Source: Phaeobacter sp. 22II1-1F12B (GTDB taxonomy: Bacteria > Pseudomonadota > Alphaproteobacteria > Rhodobacterales > Rhodobacteraceae). Taken from it: a stretch of DNA of 64,000 bases. The stretch spans positions 310,001-374,000 of the forward strand of contig NZ_AQQP01000006.1 of the NCBI RefSeq assembly GCF_002210165.1, in the 5' to 3' direction. The notes beneath the pieces were generated by a model that saw nothing but the letters and a program-made list of their open reading frames with translations, had not been told where the DNA came from and did no database searches. This document shows, piece after piece, positions 49,105 through 57,975 of the stretch (position 1 is the stretch's first letter; each line of letters starts with the position of its first letter). The position numbers and the translations under genes were made by a program.

Positions 49105-50064
49105 ATGCTCGCCTACAGAATAGAAGCCCCGAAAGAAAAAGCGGTTTTAAAACAAATTGTTACACCCGAACCGGGACCCCATCAGGTGCGGTTAACCATA
49201 CATGCATGTGGCCTGAACTTTGCCGACCTTTTGATCCAAAATGGAACCTATCAGGAGATTCCAAGCCCACCGTTTACACTTGGGATGGAAATAGCCGGTG
49301 AAATCGAGGCCGTCGGTGAGTCGGTAGGACATTTTTGCATCGGTGACCGCGTGATGGTCTACGCCGGACAGGGCGGGCTGGCCGAGATGGGGGTTTTCGA
49401 CGCCGACAGGGTGATTCCGATTCCCGAATCCATGCCCTTCGATATCGCCGCCGGATTCCAGATCGCCTACGGGACGAGTCACATGGCGCTGGCCCATCGC
49501 GCCCAGCTTCAGCCGGGCGAAACGCTGCTTGTGACCGGGGCCGCGGGCGGCGTCGGACTCACCGCGGTCGAGATCGGCAAGCTGATGGGCGCGACTGTCA
49601 TCGCCCATGCGCGCGGTGCCGACAAGCTAGCCGTGGCTAAAGACGCCGGGGCCGACCACCTGATCGACGATAGCGAAGACCTGCGCGCGCGCCTGCTCGA
49701 ACTCGGTCGGGCCGACGTGGTCTATGATGCAGTTGGTGGCGATGCCTTTCGCGCGGCGTTCCGGGCCTGCAACCCCGAGGCGCGCCTGATCTGCATCGGA
49801 TTTGCGAGCGGCGACATCCCGCAGATCCCGGCCAATCACCTGATGGTCAAGAACCTCACTACCATCGGTTTTTACATCGGCGCCTACATGCACTTCCGCC
49901 CGCAGGCAGTGCGCGACAGCTTTGCCACCCTGCTTGACTGGTACGACCAAGGACGGCTGAAACCGCATGTCAGCAATGTCCTGCCGCTCTCCGAGGTCGA
50001 AGACGGCATGGAGCTGCTGCGCCAGCGGAAATCAACCGGCAAGGTCGTGATCCGGATGCGCTAG
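49105..50064 (+). CDS. NADPH:quinone oxidoreductase family (zinc-independent MDR)
   Basis: A 319-residue medium-chain dehydrogenase/reductase. The N-terminal GroES-like domain (HACGLNFADLLIQNGTYQ) is followed by the Rossmann motif GAAGGVGLTAVEI near residue 149. The catalytic zinc cysteines of alcohol dehydrogenases are missing, as in the quinone oxidoreductase subgroup. ATG 49105 (MLAYRIEAP) is the family-like start; an ORF extends to 49033. The stop is 2 bases from the convergent LysR gene. Confidence 0.88.
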   Translation: MLAYRIEAPKEKAVLKQIVTPEPGPHQVRLTIHACGLNFADLLIQNGTYQEIPSPPFTLGMEIAGEIEAVGESVGHFCIGDRVMVYAGQGGLAEMGVFDADRVIPIPESMPFDIAAGFQIAYGTSHMALAHRAQLQPGETLLVTGAAGGVGLTAVEIGKLMGATVIAHARGADKLAVAKDAGADHLIDDSEDLRARLLELGRADVVYDAVGGDAFRAAFRACNPEARLICIGFASGDIPQIPANHLMVKNLTTIGFYIGAYMHFRPQAVRDSFATLLDWYDQGRLKPHVSNVLPLSEVEDGMELLRQRKSTGKVVIRMR

Positions 50065-50066
50065 GC

Positions 50067-50951
50067 TCAGGCCGAGACTTTCAGGCGCGGACGCGCGTGG
50101 GTTTCCGCAAACGCGTCGCGCAACAGCCGTGCCAGCGTTTCGTGCACCTCGTCCCGCGCCTCGCTGCCACCGTAAAAGTTGATGAACTGCTGTGGCAGTT
50201 GCGGCAGGTCACCGCCGTGTTCGACCTTTTCCAGATGCGGCGGGAGAGTGCCGTCCAAAAGCGCCTGCACCCCGAGATCGGCAGAAACGGTCGCTTCGAC
50301 CGTCCTGTCGGAATCGGAATCCACCGCGAGGTTCCATTCAATCCCCGCGTTATCCAGCGCCCGCAGCGCCAAGGGCCGAAAGATACAGTGACGGCAGAAC
50401 GCCAGATCCAGCGGCCGCTGCCGCCAAGCCGACCCGCCAATCGCCCCGGCCCAGACCAGATCCTTGCGCGCAAGCTCTTCCGATCCGGGCATCCGCTCGG
50501 CCTCGGTTGTCAGGATCATGTCGCATTCCCCGCGCGCGAACTGTTCTTTCAGCGCCCGCGTATTCGATGACAGCAGGTTCACCCGATATCGCGGAAAGGC
50601 CGCGTTGAACTGCTGCAGCACCCTCGGAATCGCCGGGTAAACCACGTCATGCGGTACGCCGAGCACGATCTCACCCTCATAGGCCTTGTCGGTCAGACGC
50701 CCGATCACCTCGTCATTCATCGCAACCATGCGCCGGGCGTATCCCAACAGCTGCTCCCCCGACGCGGTAAGGGCGATCCCCCTGCCCGAACGGTCCAGCA
50801 ATTCAAGGCCCAGCAATTCCTCCAGTCGTTTCAACTGCATAGAGACCGCTGACTGGGTCAGATGCAGAAATCCGGCCGCCCGCGTCACGCCGCCGCTATC
50901 CGCCACCGCCACGAAAGAACGAAGCGTCGTTATGTCCAGATTTCGCATCAT
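50067..50951 (-). CDS. LysR-type regulator
   Basis: A 294-residue LTTR. The N-terminal helix-turn-helix (LRSFVAVADSGGVTRAAGFL, then QSAVSMQLKRLEELLG) and substrate domain are normal for the family. GTG at 50954 and ATGs at 50951 and 50948 are in frame; the AAGGA ribosome binding site at 5 bases favours 50951. It is divergent from a DUF1127 gene, a pairing frequent in Rhodobacteraceae, across a region carrying an 11-bp inverted repeat. Confidence 0.88.
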   Translation of the reverse strand: MMRNLDITTLRSFVAVADSGGVTRAAGFLHLTQSAVSMQLKRLEELLGLELLDRSGRGIALTASGEQLLGYARRMVAMNDEVIGRLTDKAYEGEIVLGVPHDVVYPAIPRVLQQFNAAFPRYRVNLLSSNTRALKEQFARGECDMILTTEAERMPGSEELARKDLVWAGAIGGSAWRQRPLDLAFCRHCIFRPLALRALDNAGIEWNLAVDSDSDRTVEATVSADLGVQALLDGTLPPHLEKVEHGGDLPQLPQQFINFYGGSEARDEVHETLARLLRDAFAETHARPRLKVSA

Positions 50952-50954
50952 CAC

Positions 50955-51026
50955 ATTCCTTGATGGGTAACGTCAAAAACATTCGTTTCCAAAATGAACC
51001 ACATCTCGCCATATACATCAAGGAAT
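50955..51026. promoter_or_regulatory. Inverted repeat in the LysR/DUF1127 divergent promoter
   Basis: ATTCCTTGATG (50955-50965) and CATCAAGGAAT (51016-51026) are perfect 11-bp inverted copies 50 bases apart. Each contains AAGGA in the sense direction of the gene it faces: the left copy is the Shine-Dalgarno of the LysR gene, and the right copy precedes a short reading frame at 51030. It may also be a LysR operator. Confidence 0.65.
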
Positions 51027-51029
51027 TTG

Positions 51030-51056
51030 ATGAAGACGCGAAATTCGATCACATAA
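51030..51056 (+). other. Candidate 8-residue leader ORF
   Basis: ATG with AAGGA 5-6 bases upstream opens a frame coding MKTRNSIT and a TAA stop. The stop is 19 bases before the DUF1127 ATG. Its length and position resemble translational leader peptides, but no attenuator hairpin is seen. Confidence 0.25.
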
Positions 51057-51075
51057 TGATGAAAGGACATGGATC

Positions 51076-51285
51076 ATGACCGTTGCAGTTCACCACCGCC
51101 CCCTTCGTCGGCGCAGCTTTTCGCCGCTGGCAAGCCTCGCCCACATGCATGCCGTCTGGCGTCAGCGCCAGAGCCTGCGCAAGCTCGATGATGCGGCGCT
51201 TGCCGATATCGGCCTGACCCGCAGCGAAGCGGAACGCGAAGCCTCCCGCCCGATCTGGGACGCACCGACAAACTGGACCTGCTGA
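51076..51285 (+). CDS. DUF1127 small regulatory protein
   Basis: A 69-residue arginine-rich protein. The C-terminal YjiS-like motif (QRQSLRKLDDAALADIGLT) is the DUF1127 domain. In alphaproteobacteria small DUF1127 proteins influence RNA processing and phosphate or stress responses. AAAGGA sits 8 bases before the ATG. A strong terminator follows at 51320. Confidence 0.88.
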   Translation: MTVAVHHRPLRRRSFSPLASLAHMHAVWRQRQSLRKLDDAALADIGLTRSEAEREASRPIWDAPTNWTC

Positions 51286-51319
51286 GCAGGGCCCGACACA
51301 TGCACAAAGGACGTATCTG

Positions 51320-51345
51320 AACACCCCGCTTCGCCGGGGTGTTTT
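51320..51345 (+). terminator. Terminator after the DUF1127 gene
   Basis: AACACCCCG and CGGGGTGTT form a 9-bp stem with a 6-base loop, followed by TTTT. Rho-independent shape is clear. Confidence 0.9.
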
Positions 51346-51474
51346 CCGTTCACGCAAATGCGAATTATTCGCGTCGGAAACACTTGAAAATCGACGGTCT
51401 CTTCCCGATATTCAAAGACGATAGCTGGTGGAATGTGCCACCGGCTGAACCTGTTGTCCTGGATGGAGACCTAA

Positions 51475-52257
51475 ATGGCTGAATTCGACACGACCCGCGT
51501 AGCTGGCCGGGGAGCGGCCGGATCTCGCGCAGTTAATATTGACGAGGGCCTTCGCGCCCATATGAACAAAGTCTACGGCACCATGTCCGTAGGTATGCTG
51601 ATCACCTTTGCTGCCGCGTGGGCCCTGTCCGGTCTCGCCGTGACGAACGTTCCCAACGAAATGCAGATCGGTGCTGACAAGTACCTGACCGATTTCGGCT
51701 ATGCGCTCTATGCCTCGCCGCTGAAGTGGGTTGTGATGTTCGCCCCGCTTGCCTTTGTCTTTGGCTTCTCGGCCATGATCAACCGCATGTCGGCCGCAAC
51801 CGCACAGACCGTGTTCTATGCTTTCGCCGCCGTGATGGGTGTTTCGATCAGCTCGATCTTTCTGGTCTTCACCGGCTACTCGATCATGCAGGTCTTCCTG
51901 ATCACCTCGATCGCCTTTGCCGGCCTGTCCCTCTGGGGCTACACCACGAAAAAGGACATCTCCGGCTGGGGTAGCTTCCTGATCATGGGTGTGATCGGCC
52001 TGATCGTCGCGTCGATCGTCAACATCTTCTGGCCGATGCCGGGCCTCGCCTTTGCGATTTCGATCCTTGGCGTGCTGATCTTTGCCGGTCTGACCGCTTA
52101 TGACACGCAGAACATCAAGACGACCTACCTGCAACACGCCCATTCGGGCGACACCGAATGGCTGGGTAAAGCTGCGATCATGGGCGCGCTGAGCCTGTAT
52201 CTCGACTTCATCAATATGTTCATGTTCCTGCTGCAACTGTTGGGCAACCGCGAATAA
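51475..52257 (+). CDS. Bax inhibitor-1/YccA family membrane protein
   Basis: A 260-residue protein with seven hydrophobic segments. Conserved motifs include NKVYGTMSVGMLITFAAAWA near the N-terminus and the C-terminal DTQNIKTTYLQHA with LYLDFINMFMFLLQLLGNRE. BI-1/YccA proteins act as Ca2+-leak or stress-related membrane proteins; in E. coli YccA modulates FtsH. It stands alone between two terminators. Confidence 0.93.
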   Translation: MAEFDTTRVAGRGAAGSRAVNIDEGLRAHMNKVYGTMSVGMLITFAAAWALSGLAVTNVPNEMQIGADKYLTDFGYALYASPLKWVVMFAPLAFVFGFSAMINRMSAATAQTVFYAFAAVMGVSISSIFLVFTGYSIMQVFLITSIAFAGLSLWGYTTKKDISGWGSFLIMGVIGLIVASIVNIFWPMPGLAFAISILGVLIFAGLTAYDTQNIKTTYLQHAHSGDTEWLGKAAIMGALSLYLDFINMFMFLLQLLGNRE

Positions 52258-52280
52258 GCGTCAGCGACAGAACCAAAGAG

Positions 52281-52314
52281 AAACCCGCCAGAGCATCCTC
52301 TGGCGGGTTTTTTG
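52281..52314 (+). terminator. Terminator after the BI-1 gene
   Basis: AAACCCGCCAGAG and CTCTGGCGGGTTT form a 13-bp stem with a CATC loop, followed by a T-tract. A strong rho-independent terminator. Confidence 0.95.
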
Positions 52315-52516
52315 ATGGCGCAACAGCTTTTCAGATAAACGCCTTACCCCGACAGGATCCACGCGAGCTACATCGCACTGGCCCGGCATTTCGGCACCGG
52401 ATCTCCCGAATTCCTGAAAACGGTGCACGGGGGGTGTACAGGAAGTGTACAGATGGCAGCCGGGTTGTGCACCGCCCTTTTCAGCGGTTTCAGCCCTCCG
52501 GCAAGCCGCTTTCAGA
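52315..52516. other. Intergenic region with phased TGTACA repeats
   Basis: No gene seen. At 52434-52452 GTGTACAG occurs twice with an 11-base period, each containing the palindrome TGTACA. One helical turn separates them, so they might be a binding site for a regulator. No promoter is convincing nearby. Confidence 0.35.
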
Positions 52517-52684
52517 TCACTCTGAAACTTGGCCCGCAGCCGTCAAACCGGAGAATACCAGCGCATAGGCAGCCTGAGCGTCGCGCGAGGTCGAACTGCC
52601 AACCCCAGTGAATCCCACGCCTTTTTCCTTCTCGCAGGCCGCCACAACCAGCAGCGCGCCCAGAATTAGCAATCTCGTAATCAT
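52517..52684 (-). CDS. Small lipoprotein
   Basis: A 55-residue protein I identified from the sequence. The start MITRLLILGALLVVAAC is a complete lipoprotein signal peptide with lipobox VAAC, so the cysteine at residue 17 should be lipidated. The 38-residue mature part begins EKEKGVGFTG and contains a polar Ser/Thr segment. No family is recognised. It lies downstream of the GNAT gene (start 38 bases after its stop, same strand) and may be co-transcribed. Confidence 0.75.
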   Translation of the reverse strand: MITRLLILGALLVVAACEKEKGVGFTGVGSSTSRDAQAAYALVFSGLTAAGQVSE

Positions 52685-52722
52685 GTTGACCTATCCCATA
52701 GGCAGCTTCGATTGCGACAAGG

Positions 52723-53229
52723 TTAATCGCGCGCCAGCGCCGAGGCCAAGACCATCCGCATCTCTATCGCCGGAAAGGTGATGCCCGGTTGCAACGGCAC
52801 ATCAATTGGCCCCAGCTCCAGAAACCCCAGCGCGGCATAGAACGGCACCGCGTTCCGGGTGGACCAGCATTCAAGTATCCGCATCCCCGCTGAAGCGGCT
52901 TCGCGCCGGATATGCGTCATCAGCATCCTTCCGACGCCCTGCCGCACCTGCGCCGGATCGGTGGCCACGTGCCGTATATGTCCCATATCAGGCGTTTGCA
53001 GATCTACGGTCCACCCGCCGACCCCGACGATCCGGCTGTCATGTTCAACCGCGTAATAGGTACCGCAGTCGAGAAGCCAGGGCTGCGCCCGCGAAATAAG
53101 CGGCAGCGCCGTCACCATCACAGAAGGAGGGTAACAATCCCGGACTAGCTTTGGAAAACTGCGCGCCAAAAGCGCGTCGATTTCGGCCATGTCCAGCGAA
53201 GTGGTTCGGCGCAGGCTAAATCCGCTCAT
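52723..53229 (-). CDS. GNAT-family N-acetyltransferase
   Basis: A 168-residue acetyltransferase. The acetyl-CoA-binding segment RQGVGRMLMTHIRREA (R/Q-x-x-G-x-G/A) lies near residue 100, after the beta-strand HIRHVATDP. Substrate unknown. The C-terminal YAALGFLELGPIDV strand is typical of GNAT. It is separated from rpmG by a strong terminator. Confidence 0.85.
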   Translation of the reverse strand: MSGFSLRRTTSLDMAEIDALLARSFPKLVRDCYPPSVMVTALPLISRAQPWLLDCGTYYAVEHDSRIVGVGGWTVDLQTPDMGHIRHVATDPAQVRQGVGRMLMTHIRREAASAGMRILECWSTRNAVPFYAALGFLELGPIDVPLQPGITFPAIEMRMVLASALARD

Positions 53230-53245
53230 GTTTCAGTCCTCCAAA

Positions 53246-53276
53246 GAAAAAGGGCCACGCCTTTCGGCGCGACCCC
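53246..53276 (-). terminator. Terminator after rpmG
   Basis: On the minus strand GGGTCGCGCC and GGCGTGGCCC pair across a GAAA loop, followed by TTTTTC. It lies 29 bases after the rpmG stop, typical for a ribosomal protein gene. Confidence 0.9.
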
Positions 53277-53304
53277 ATAACTTCTGACGTCGAAATAGAA
53301 AGGC

Positions 53305-53472
53305 TTACTTAATCTTGCCTTCTTTATATTCGACATGCTTGCGGGCCACCGGATCATATTTACGGATCGACATCTTTTCGGTCATCGTCCGCGCATTTTT
53401 CTTGGTGACATAGAAGTGGCCCGTGCCTGCGGTCGAATTCAGGCGGATCTTGATGGTGGTTGGCTTGGCCAT
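53305..53472 (-). CDS. rpmG: 50S ribosomal protein L33
   Basis: A 55-residue basic protein with the sequence start [18 protein letters not shown] and the conserved [14 protein letters not shown] and [18 protein letters not shown]-like segments of L33. The first variable zinc cysteines are absent, as expected of the zinc-free form common in alphaproteobacteria. The terminator at 53246 follows. Confidence 0.97.
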   Translation of the reverse strand: MAKPTTIKIRLNSTAGTGHFYVTKKNARTMTEKMSIRKYDPVARKHVEYKEGKIK

Positions 53473-53598
53473 TGTCGGTCTCCTACGCCAGAGGCGTTGA
53501 GCCCCCGTGAAACTTATGAAGTTCGCCTTTTACTCATGGATTGCGGCGAGTCAACCGGTTCCGTGGCGATTCCCGGTCAAACCCGCTGCGCAACCGGC

Positions 53599-55002
53599 TT
53601 ACATGGGAAAGATCTTGCCCGGGTTGAGGATATTATCCGGGTCCAGCGCCGCCTTGACCGCCGCCATATAGCGGGGCGTCGCGCCAAGTTCCTTTTCAAG
53701 ATAGGCCTTCTTACCCTGTCCGATCCCATGCTCGCCGGTGCAGGTGCCATCCATGCTGATCGCCAGTTCGGCCAGCCAGCTCACAAAGCCTTCGGCCTTG
53801 GCGATCTCTTCAGGGTTTTCCATGTCGATCAGGGGGAGCGTATGGAAATTGCCGTCGCCTACATGGCCCACGATGGGGCAGATCAGACCCAGCTCATCCG
53901 CCTTGCGCTGCGCGGCCTCGACACATTCCGCGAGCCGCGAGATCGGCACGCAGACATCGGTGGAAAAGCCTTTGGCACCCGGGCGCAGCTGCATCGACGC
54001 CCAGTACATGTCGTGACGCGCTTGCCACAGCCGGTTGCGTTCCTCGGTGCTTGTGGTCGCCTCGAACCCGCTACCGCCGAATTCCTCGGCTATGGTGCCG
54101 AATGTCTCAGACTGCTCGACCACACCCGCTTCGGAGCCGTGGAATTCGAGCAAGAGCAACGGCTCTTCGGGCAGGTCCAGCTTGGAATAGGCATTCGCCG
54201 CTTTCACGCTCAGCGAATCGAGCAGTTCGATCCGTGCGACCGGAATGCCGTACTGGATCGTCATCATCACCGCCCGGCAAGCCGCCTCGACCGTGGGAAA
54301 GGAACAGCGCGCGGAACTGATCGCCTCGGGGATGCCCTGCAGGCGCAGCGTGATCTCGGTGATCAGCCCAAGCGTGCCTTCCGAGCCGACAAGCAGCCGG
54401 GTCATGTCATAGCCCGCCGAGGATTTGCGCGCCCGCTGCGCGGTGCGGATGACCTCGCCATCGGCCATAACGGCCTCAAGCGCGATCACGTTGTCCTTCA
54501 TCGTACCATAGCGTACGGCGTTTGTTCCGGATGCCCGCGTCGCCGTCATCCCGCCAAGTGAGGCATTGGCACCGGGATCGATGGGAAAGAACAACCCCTT
54601 GTCCCGCAGGTAGGTATTAAGCTGTTCGCGCGTCACACCGGGCTGCACGACACAATCCAGATCCTCGGCATGGACCGCGAGGATCTGGTTCATCTCGCTC
54701 ATGTCGATGCAGATGCCGCCTGCCGGGGCATTCACATGCCCCTCCAGCGAGGTGCCCGTGCCATAAGCGATCACCGGCACCGCATGGGCCGAACAGCTGC
54801 GCATGATCTCGGAAACCTCGGCCGTATTCTGCGGAAAGATGACCGCATCGGGCAGCTGGTTGGTCAGCCACGTGGTCGTATGCCCGTGCTGCTCGCGCAT
54901 CGAATGACCGGTATGAACCTTGTCGCCGAACCGCTTTTTCAGAACCTCGATGACCGCGTTTATCCCGGCCTCGTTACGCGGCAGATCCTTGACCTGAACC
55001 AT
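53599..55002 (-). CDS. FAD-linked D-lactate/glycolate oxidase-type dehydrogenase
   Basis: A 467-residue FAD_binding_4 enzyme. PP-loop-like FAD contacts are in YGTGTSLEGHVNAP and the middle VGSEGTLGLITEIT. The C-terminal FAD-oxidase domain has GHVGDGNFHTLP and TCTGEHGIGQGKK, typical of D-lactate dehydrogenase (cytochrome)/GlcD. Substrate is probably D-lactate or a related 2-hydroxyacid. It follows ggt after 21 bases on the same strand. Confidence 0.86.
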   Translation of the reverse strand: MVQVKDLPRNEAGINAVIEVLKKRFGDKVHTGHSMREQHGHTTTWLTNQLPDAVIFPQNTAEVSEIMRSCSAHAVPVIAYGTGTSLEGHVNAPAGGICIDMSEMNQILAVHAEDLDCVVQPGVTREQLNTYLRDKGLFFPIDPGANASLGGMTATRASGTNAVRYGTMKDNVIALEAVMADGEVIRTAQRARKSSAGYDMTRLLVGSEGTLGLITEITLRLQGIPEAISSARCSFPTVEAACRAVMMTIQYGIPVARIELLDSLSVKAANAYSKLDLPEEPLLLLEFHGSEAGVVEQSETFGTIAEEFGGSGFEATTSTEERNRLWQARHDMYWASMQLRPGAKGFSTDVCVPISRLAECVEAAQRKADELGLICPIVGHVGDGNFHTLPLIDMENPEEIAKAEGFVSWLAELAISMDGTCTGEHGIGQGKKAYLEKELGATPRYMAAVKAALDPDNILNPGKIFPM

Positions 55003-55023
55003 CCTGTTTACTCCTGTTGCGGG

Positions 55024-56820
55024 CTAGTCGCCCAGCGCGATCCCTTCGCGACGCGGGTCGGCACCGCCGAAAAGGCTCGCTCCAATTTCAATCGCATGCA
55101 GACCGGAGTTCAAATTCCGCACCGAAACCTCGTATCCCATCTGTTCGAGCGATGCGGCCATACCGGCGGCATCCGTGCCCTCTTCCAGATCGAATTGGCC
55201 AAATCGGTTGACCGCATGTCCTGCGGACACGGCTTGCTGCACATTCATCCCCCAGTCAAGCCAGCCGATCACCGATTGCGCCACATAACCAATGATCCGG
55301 CTGCCCCCGGGCGAGCCGATGGCCAGCACCGGCTTGCCGTCCTTCATCACGATGGTCGGTGCCATCGAGGAGCGCGGCCGTTTACCCGGCTCGACCCGGT
55401 TGGCAATCGGCACACCGTCTTCATGGCTGGCAAAGGAGAAATCGGTCAGTTCGTTGTTCAGAAGGAAACCGCCGACCATCAGGCGCGAGCCGAACCCATT
55501 TTCGATGGTCGTGGTCATCGACAGAACATTACCGGCCCCGTCGACGATAGAAATATGCGAGGTCGAGGGGAACTCGATGGACTGGTCATCGGCCCAGAGC
55601 ATCGCGTGATCGAATTCGGGTGCCCCCGGTTCGACCGCTTCCAGCGCGGCATCGCCACTCAGCAGCCCGGATCGCCCGCTCAGATAGTCCGGATCGACAA
55701 GGCCCTTGGTCGGCATCGGCACGAAATCCTCATCCGCCATGAACCGTCCGCGATCCGCAAAGGCAAGCCGCGAGGCATCGCCGATCAGTCGCCATGCCTC
55801 GGCGCTCTCGGGACCAAGCGCGGCCAGATCGTAAGGTTCCAGCATCCCGAGGATCTGCCCGACGGTCAGCGCCCCCGAAGACGGCGGCCCCATGCCGCAG
55901 ACATCATGGGTACGATAGGTCACGCAGACCGGCTCGCGCTCGCGCACCTGATAGATCGCCAAATCCAGCTCGGACAAAACGCCCGGATTGCCCTCGGCCC
56001 GGTTCACCCTGCGCACGATCGACCGCGCCAGCGGCCCGGCATAGAACGCATCCGCGCCGCCCTCGGCCAGCGTGCGCAGCGTCTTGGCATAGGGTCGGTT
56101 GCGCCGGATCTGCCCCTCGGTCAGCGGCGTGCCATTCGGCAGGAAATAGTTCGCCGTTGGCCGGAAACGGCCCAGCCGGTCGGCGTCCGCAGCCACCAGT
56201 TCGGCAAGCCGGGGCGAAACTGCGAACCCCTCTTCGGCCAGTCGAATCGCGGGATCAAAAAGCGTTGCCCAGTCGGATTTGCCCCAGCGGTCATGCGCCG
56301 CCTGCAAGAGCGCGGGCGTACCCGGCGTACCGACCGAACGCCCCCCGACCACGGCGTCAAAGAATTTCAGCGGTGTGCCGGTCTCGTCCTGAAACAGGCG
56401 CGGCGTGGCGGCCAATGGCGCGGTCTCGCGCCCGTCAAGCGTGGTCAGCTCGCCGGTTTCCGCGTCGTACCAGACCAGAAAGGCACCGCCACCCAGCCCC
56501 GAGGATTGAGGCTCGACCAGACCGAGCACGGCCTGCACGGCAATCATCGCATCCGCCGCGCTGCCGCCATTCTGAAGGACCTGCACCCCGGCTTCGACGG
56601 CAAGGGGGTTGGCCGCGGCGACCATCCAGTTCTGCGCCTCAACCGGATCTCCCGCGGCTTTTGCCGCCTGCGCCGCCGCAATGGCGGGCGACATATCTGC
56701 AGCTTGCGTGACCGCCGGTTTCGTCGCCGTTTCAGGCTCTACCGCATCCGCCGCCTGCTGGGCAAAAGCGGCGCCCGAGACAAGACCAAGGAACAAGATC
56801 GCAAACGGTCTTCGCAACAT
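55024..56820 (-). CDS. ggt: Gamma-glutamyltransferase
   Basis: A 598-residue periplasmic enzyme that hydrolyses or transfers the gamma-glutamyl group of glutathione. Signal peptide MLRRPFAILFLGLVSGAAFAQ precedes the catalytic region. The autoprocessing threonine is expected in STSHISIVDGAGN, with ENGFGSRLMV following. ATG 56820 with GGGGGAG upstream is chosen; a start at 56844 adds eight residues. It lies between the hydroxyacid dehydrogenase gene and the D-lactate dehydrogenase gene. Confidence 0.94.
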   Translation of the reverse strand: MLRRPFAILFLGLVSGAAFAQQAADAVEPETATKPAVTQAADMSPAIAAAQAAKAAGDPVEAQNWMVAAANPLAVEAGVQVLQNGGSAADAMIAVQAVLGLVEPQSSGLGGGAFLVWYDAETGELTTLDGRETAPLAATPRLFQDETGTPLKFFDAVVGGRSVGTPGTPALLQAAHDRWGKSDWATLFDPAIRLAEEGFAVSPRLAELVAADADRLGRFRPTANYFLPNGTPLTEGQIRRNRPYAKTLRTLAEGGADAFYAGPLARSIVRRVNRAEGNPGVLSELDLAIYQVREREPVCVTYRTHDVCGMGPPSSGALTVGQILGMLEPYDLAALGPESAEAWRLIGDASRLAFADRGRFMADEDFVPMPTKGLVDPDYLSGRSGLLSGDAALEAVEPGAPEFDHAMLWADDQSIEFPSTSHISIVDGAGNVLSMTTTIENGFGSRLMVGGFLLNNELTDFSFASHEDGVPIANRVEPGKRPRSSMAPTIVMKDGKPVLAIGSPGGSRIIGYVAQSVIGWLDWGMNVQQAVSAGHAVNRFGQFDLEEGTDAAGMAASLEQMGYEVSVRNLNSGLHAIEIGASLFGGADPRREGIALGD

Positions 56821-56853
56821 GGCAGCACTCCCCCTCTGCGCCATCGGCGCGGG

Positions 56854-57840
56854 TTACAACATGGACGGGATGACCTGGTCCGGCGGGCGGTGCCCGTCTT
56901 CGAAGGTCTTGATATTGATGATGACTTTTTCGCCCATCTCGATCCGCCCCTCAACGGTGGCTGAGCCCATATGCGGCAGCAGCACGACGTTATCGAGATT
57001 GCGCAGTTCGGGGTTGATGTCGGTCCCGTGTTCGTACACGTCGAGCCCCGCCCCGGCGATTTCCCGGTTCCGCAACATCCGCACAAGCGCGCTTTCGTCG
57101 ATGACCTCCCCGCGCGAGGTATTCACGATCACCGCGTCCGGTTTCATCAGCTTGAGCCGCCGCGCATTCATCAGATGAAAGGTCGAGGGCGTCGATGGGC
57201 AGTTGATCGACAGGATATCCATCCGTGCGACCATCTGGTCGAGACTTTCCCAGTAGCGCGCGCCAAGTTCCTCTTCGGTTTCCGAACGCAACTGCTTGCG
57301 GTTGTGGTAATGCACCTGCATCCCAAAGGCCGCCGCGCGTCGCGCCACCGCCTGACCGATCCGGCCCATGCCGAGGATGCCAAGGCGACGCCCGCCGACC
57401 CGTCCACCCAGCAATGCCGTCGGTGCCCAGCCCTGCCAGTCGCCCCGCTGCATGATCGCAAGACCTTCGGGGATGCGGCGGGTCACGGCAAGGATCAGCG
57501 CCATCGTCATGTCCGCCGTATCATCGGTCAGCACACCCGGCGTATTCGACACCAGAACCCCGCGCTGCCGCGCCGTGGCCACGTCGATGTGATCGACCCC
57601 CGCGCCGTAATTGGCGATCAGCTTGAGCCTATCACCCGCCTGCGCGATCAGCGTCGCGTCGATTTCATCGGTGACGGTCGGCACGAGCACATCCGCGCCC
57701 TTTGCCGCCTCTACCAGTTCGGCACGCGACATCGGCTCGTCGGATTCGCGTAATTTAGTGTCGAACAATTCGCTCAACCGCGCCTCTACCTGTTCCGGTA
57801 ACCGTCGCGTTACGACAACACTCAAACGCTCTCTTGGCAC
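56854..57840 (-). CDS. D-2-hydroxyacid dehydrogenase (glyoxylate/hydroxypyruvate reductase type)
   Basis: A 328-residue NAD(P)-dependent dehydrogenase. The Rossmann motif GILGMGRIGQAVARRA is near residue 155. Catalytic residues fit NYGAGVDHIDV, NTSRGEVIDES and the histidine of LLPHMGSAT. It may reduce glyoxylate or hydroxypyruvate. The start is a GTG at 57840 with GGGAG 8 bases upstream; an extension to 58005 overlaps the SH3 gene region and is rejected. Confidence 0.88.
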   Translation of the reverse strand: MPRERLSVVVTRRLPEQVEARLSELFDTKLRESDEPMSRAELVEAAKGADVLVPTVTDEIDATLIAQAGDRLKLIANYGAGVDHIDVATARQRGVLVSNTPGVLTDDTADMTMALILAVTRRIPEGLAIMQRGDWQGWAPTALLGGRVGGRRLGILGMGRIGQAVARRAAAFGMQVHYHNRKQLRSETEEELGARYWESLDQMVARMDILSINCPSTPSTFHLMNARRLKLMKPDAVIVNTSRGEVIDESALVRMLRNREIAGAGLDVYEHGTDINPELRNLDNVVLLPHMGSATVEGRIEMGEKVIINIKTFEDGHRPPDQVIPSML

Positions 57841-57975
57841 GCTTGCACTCCCTCGGGTTTTCAATTTGGGCCGCCTTGTGTCATCGTGGCGCAGGATCAG
57901 GCGAGGCACAAGAACCTCAGGTGGGATTTTCCGCAGCCGGTCCTCGGATCGTACAGGCAAACGAGCGGGCAGTCG

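Noticed and set aside
48828-49301. Plus-strand frame across the XRE/quinone oxidoreductase gap
   Set aside because: It runs into the oxidoreductase gene in another frame, has no ribosome binding site and no recognisable protein features.
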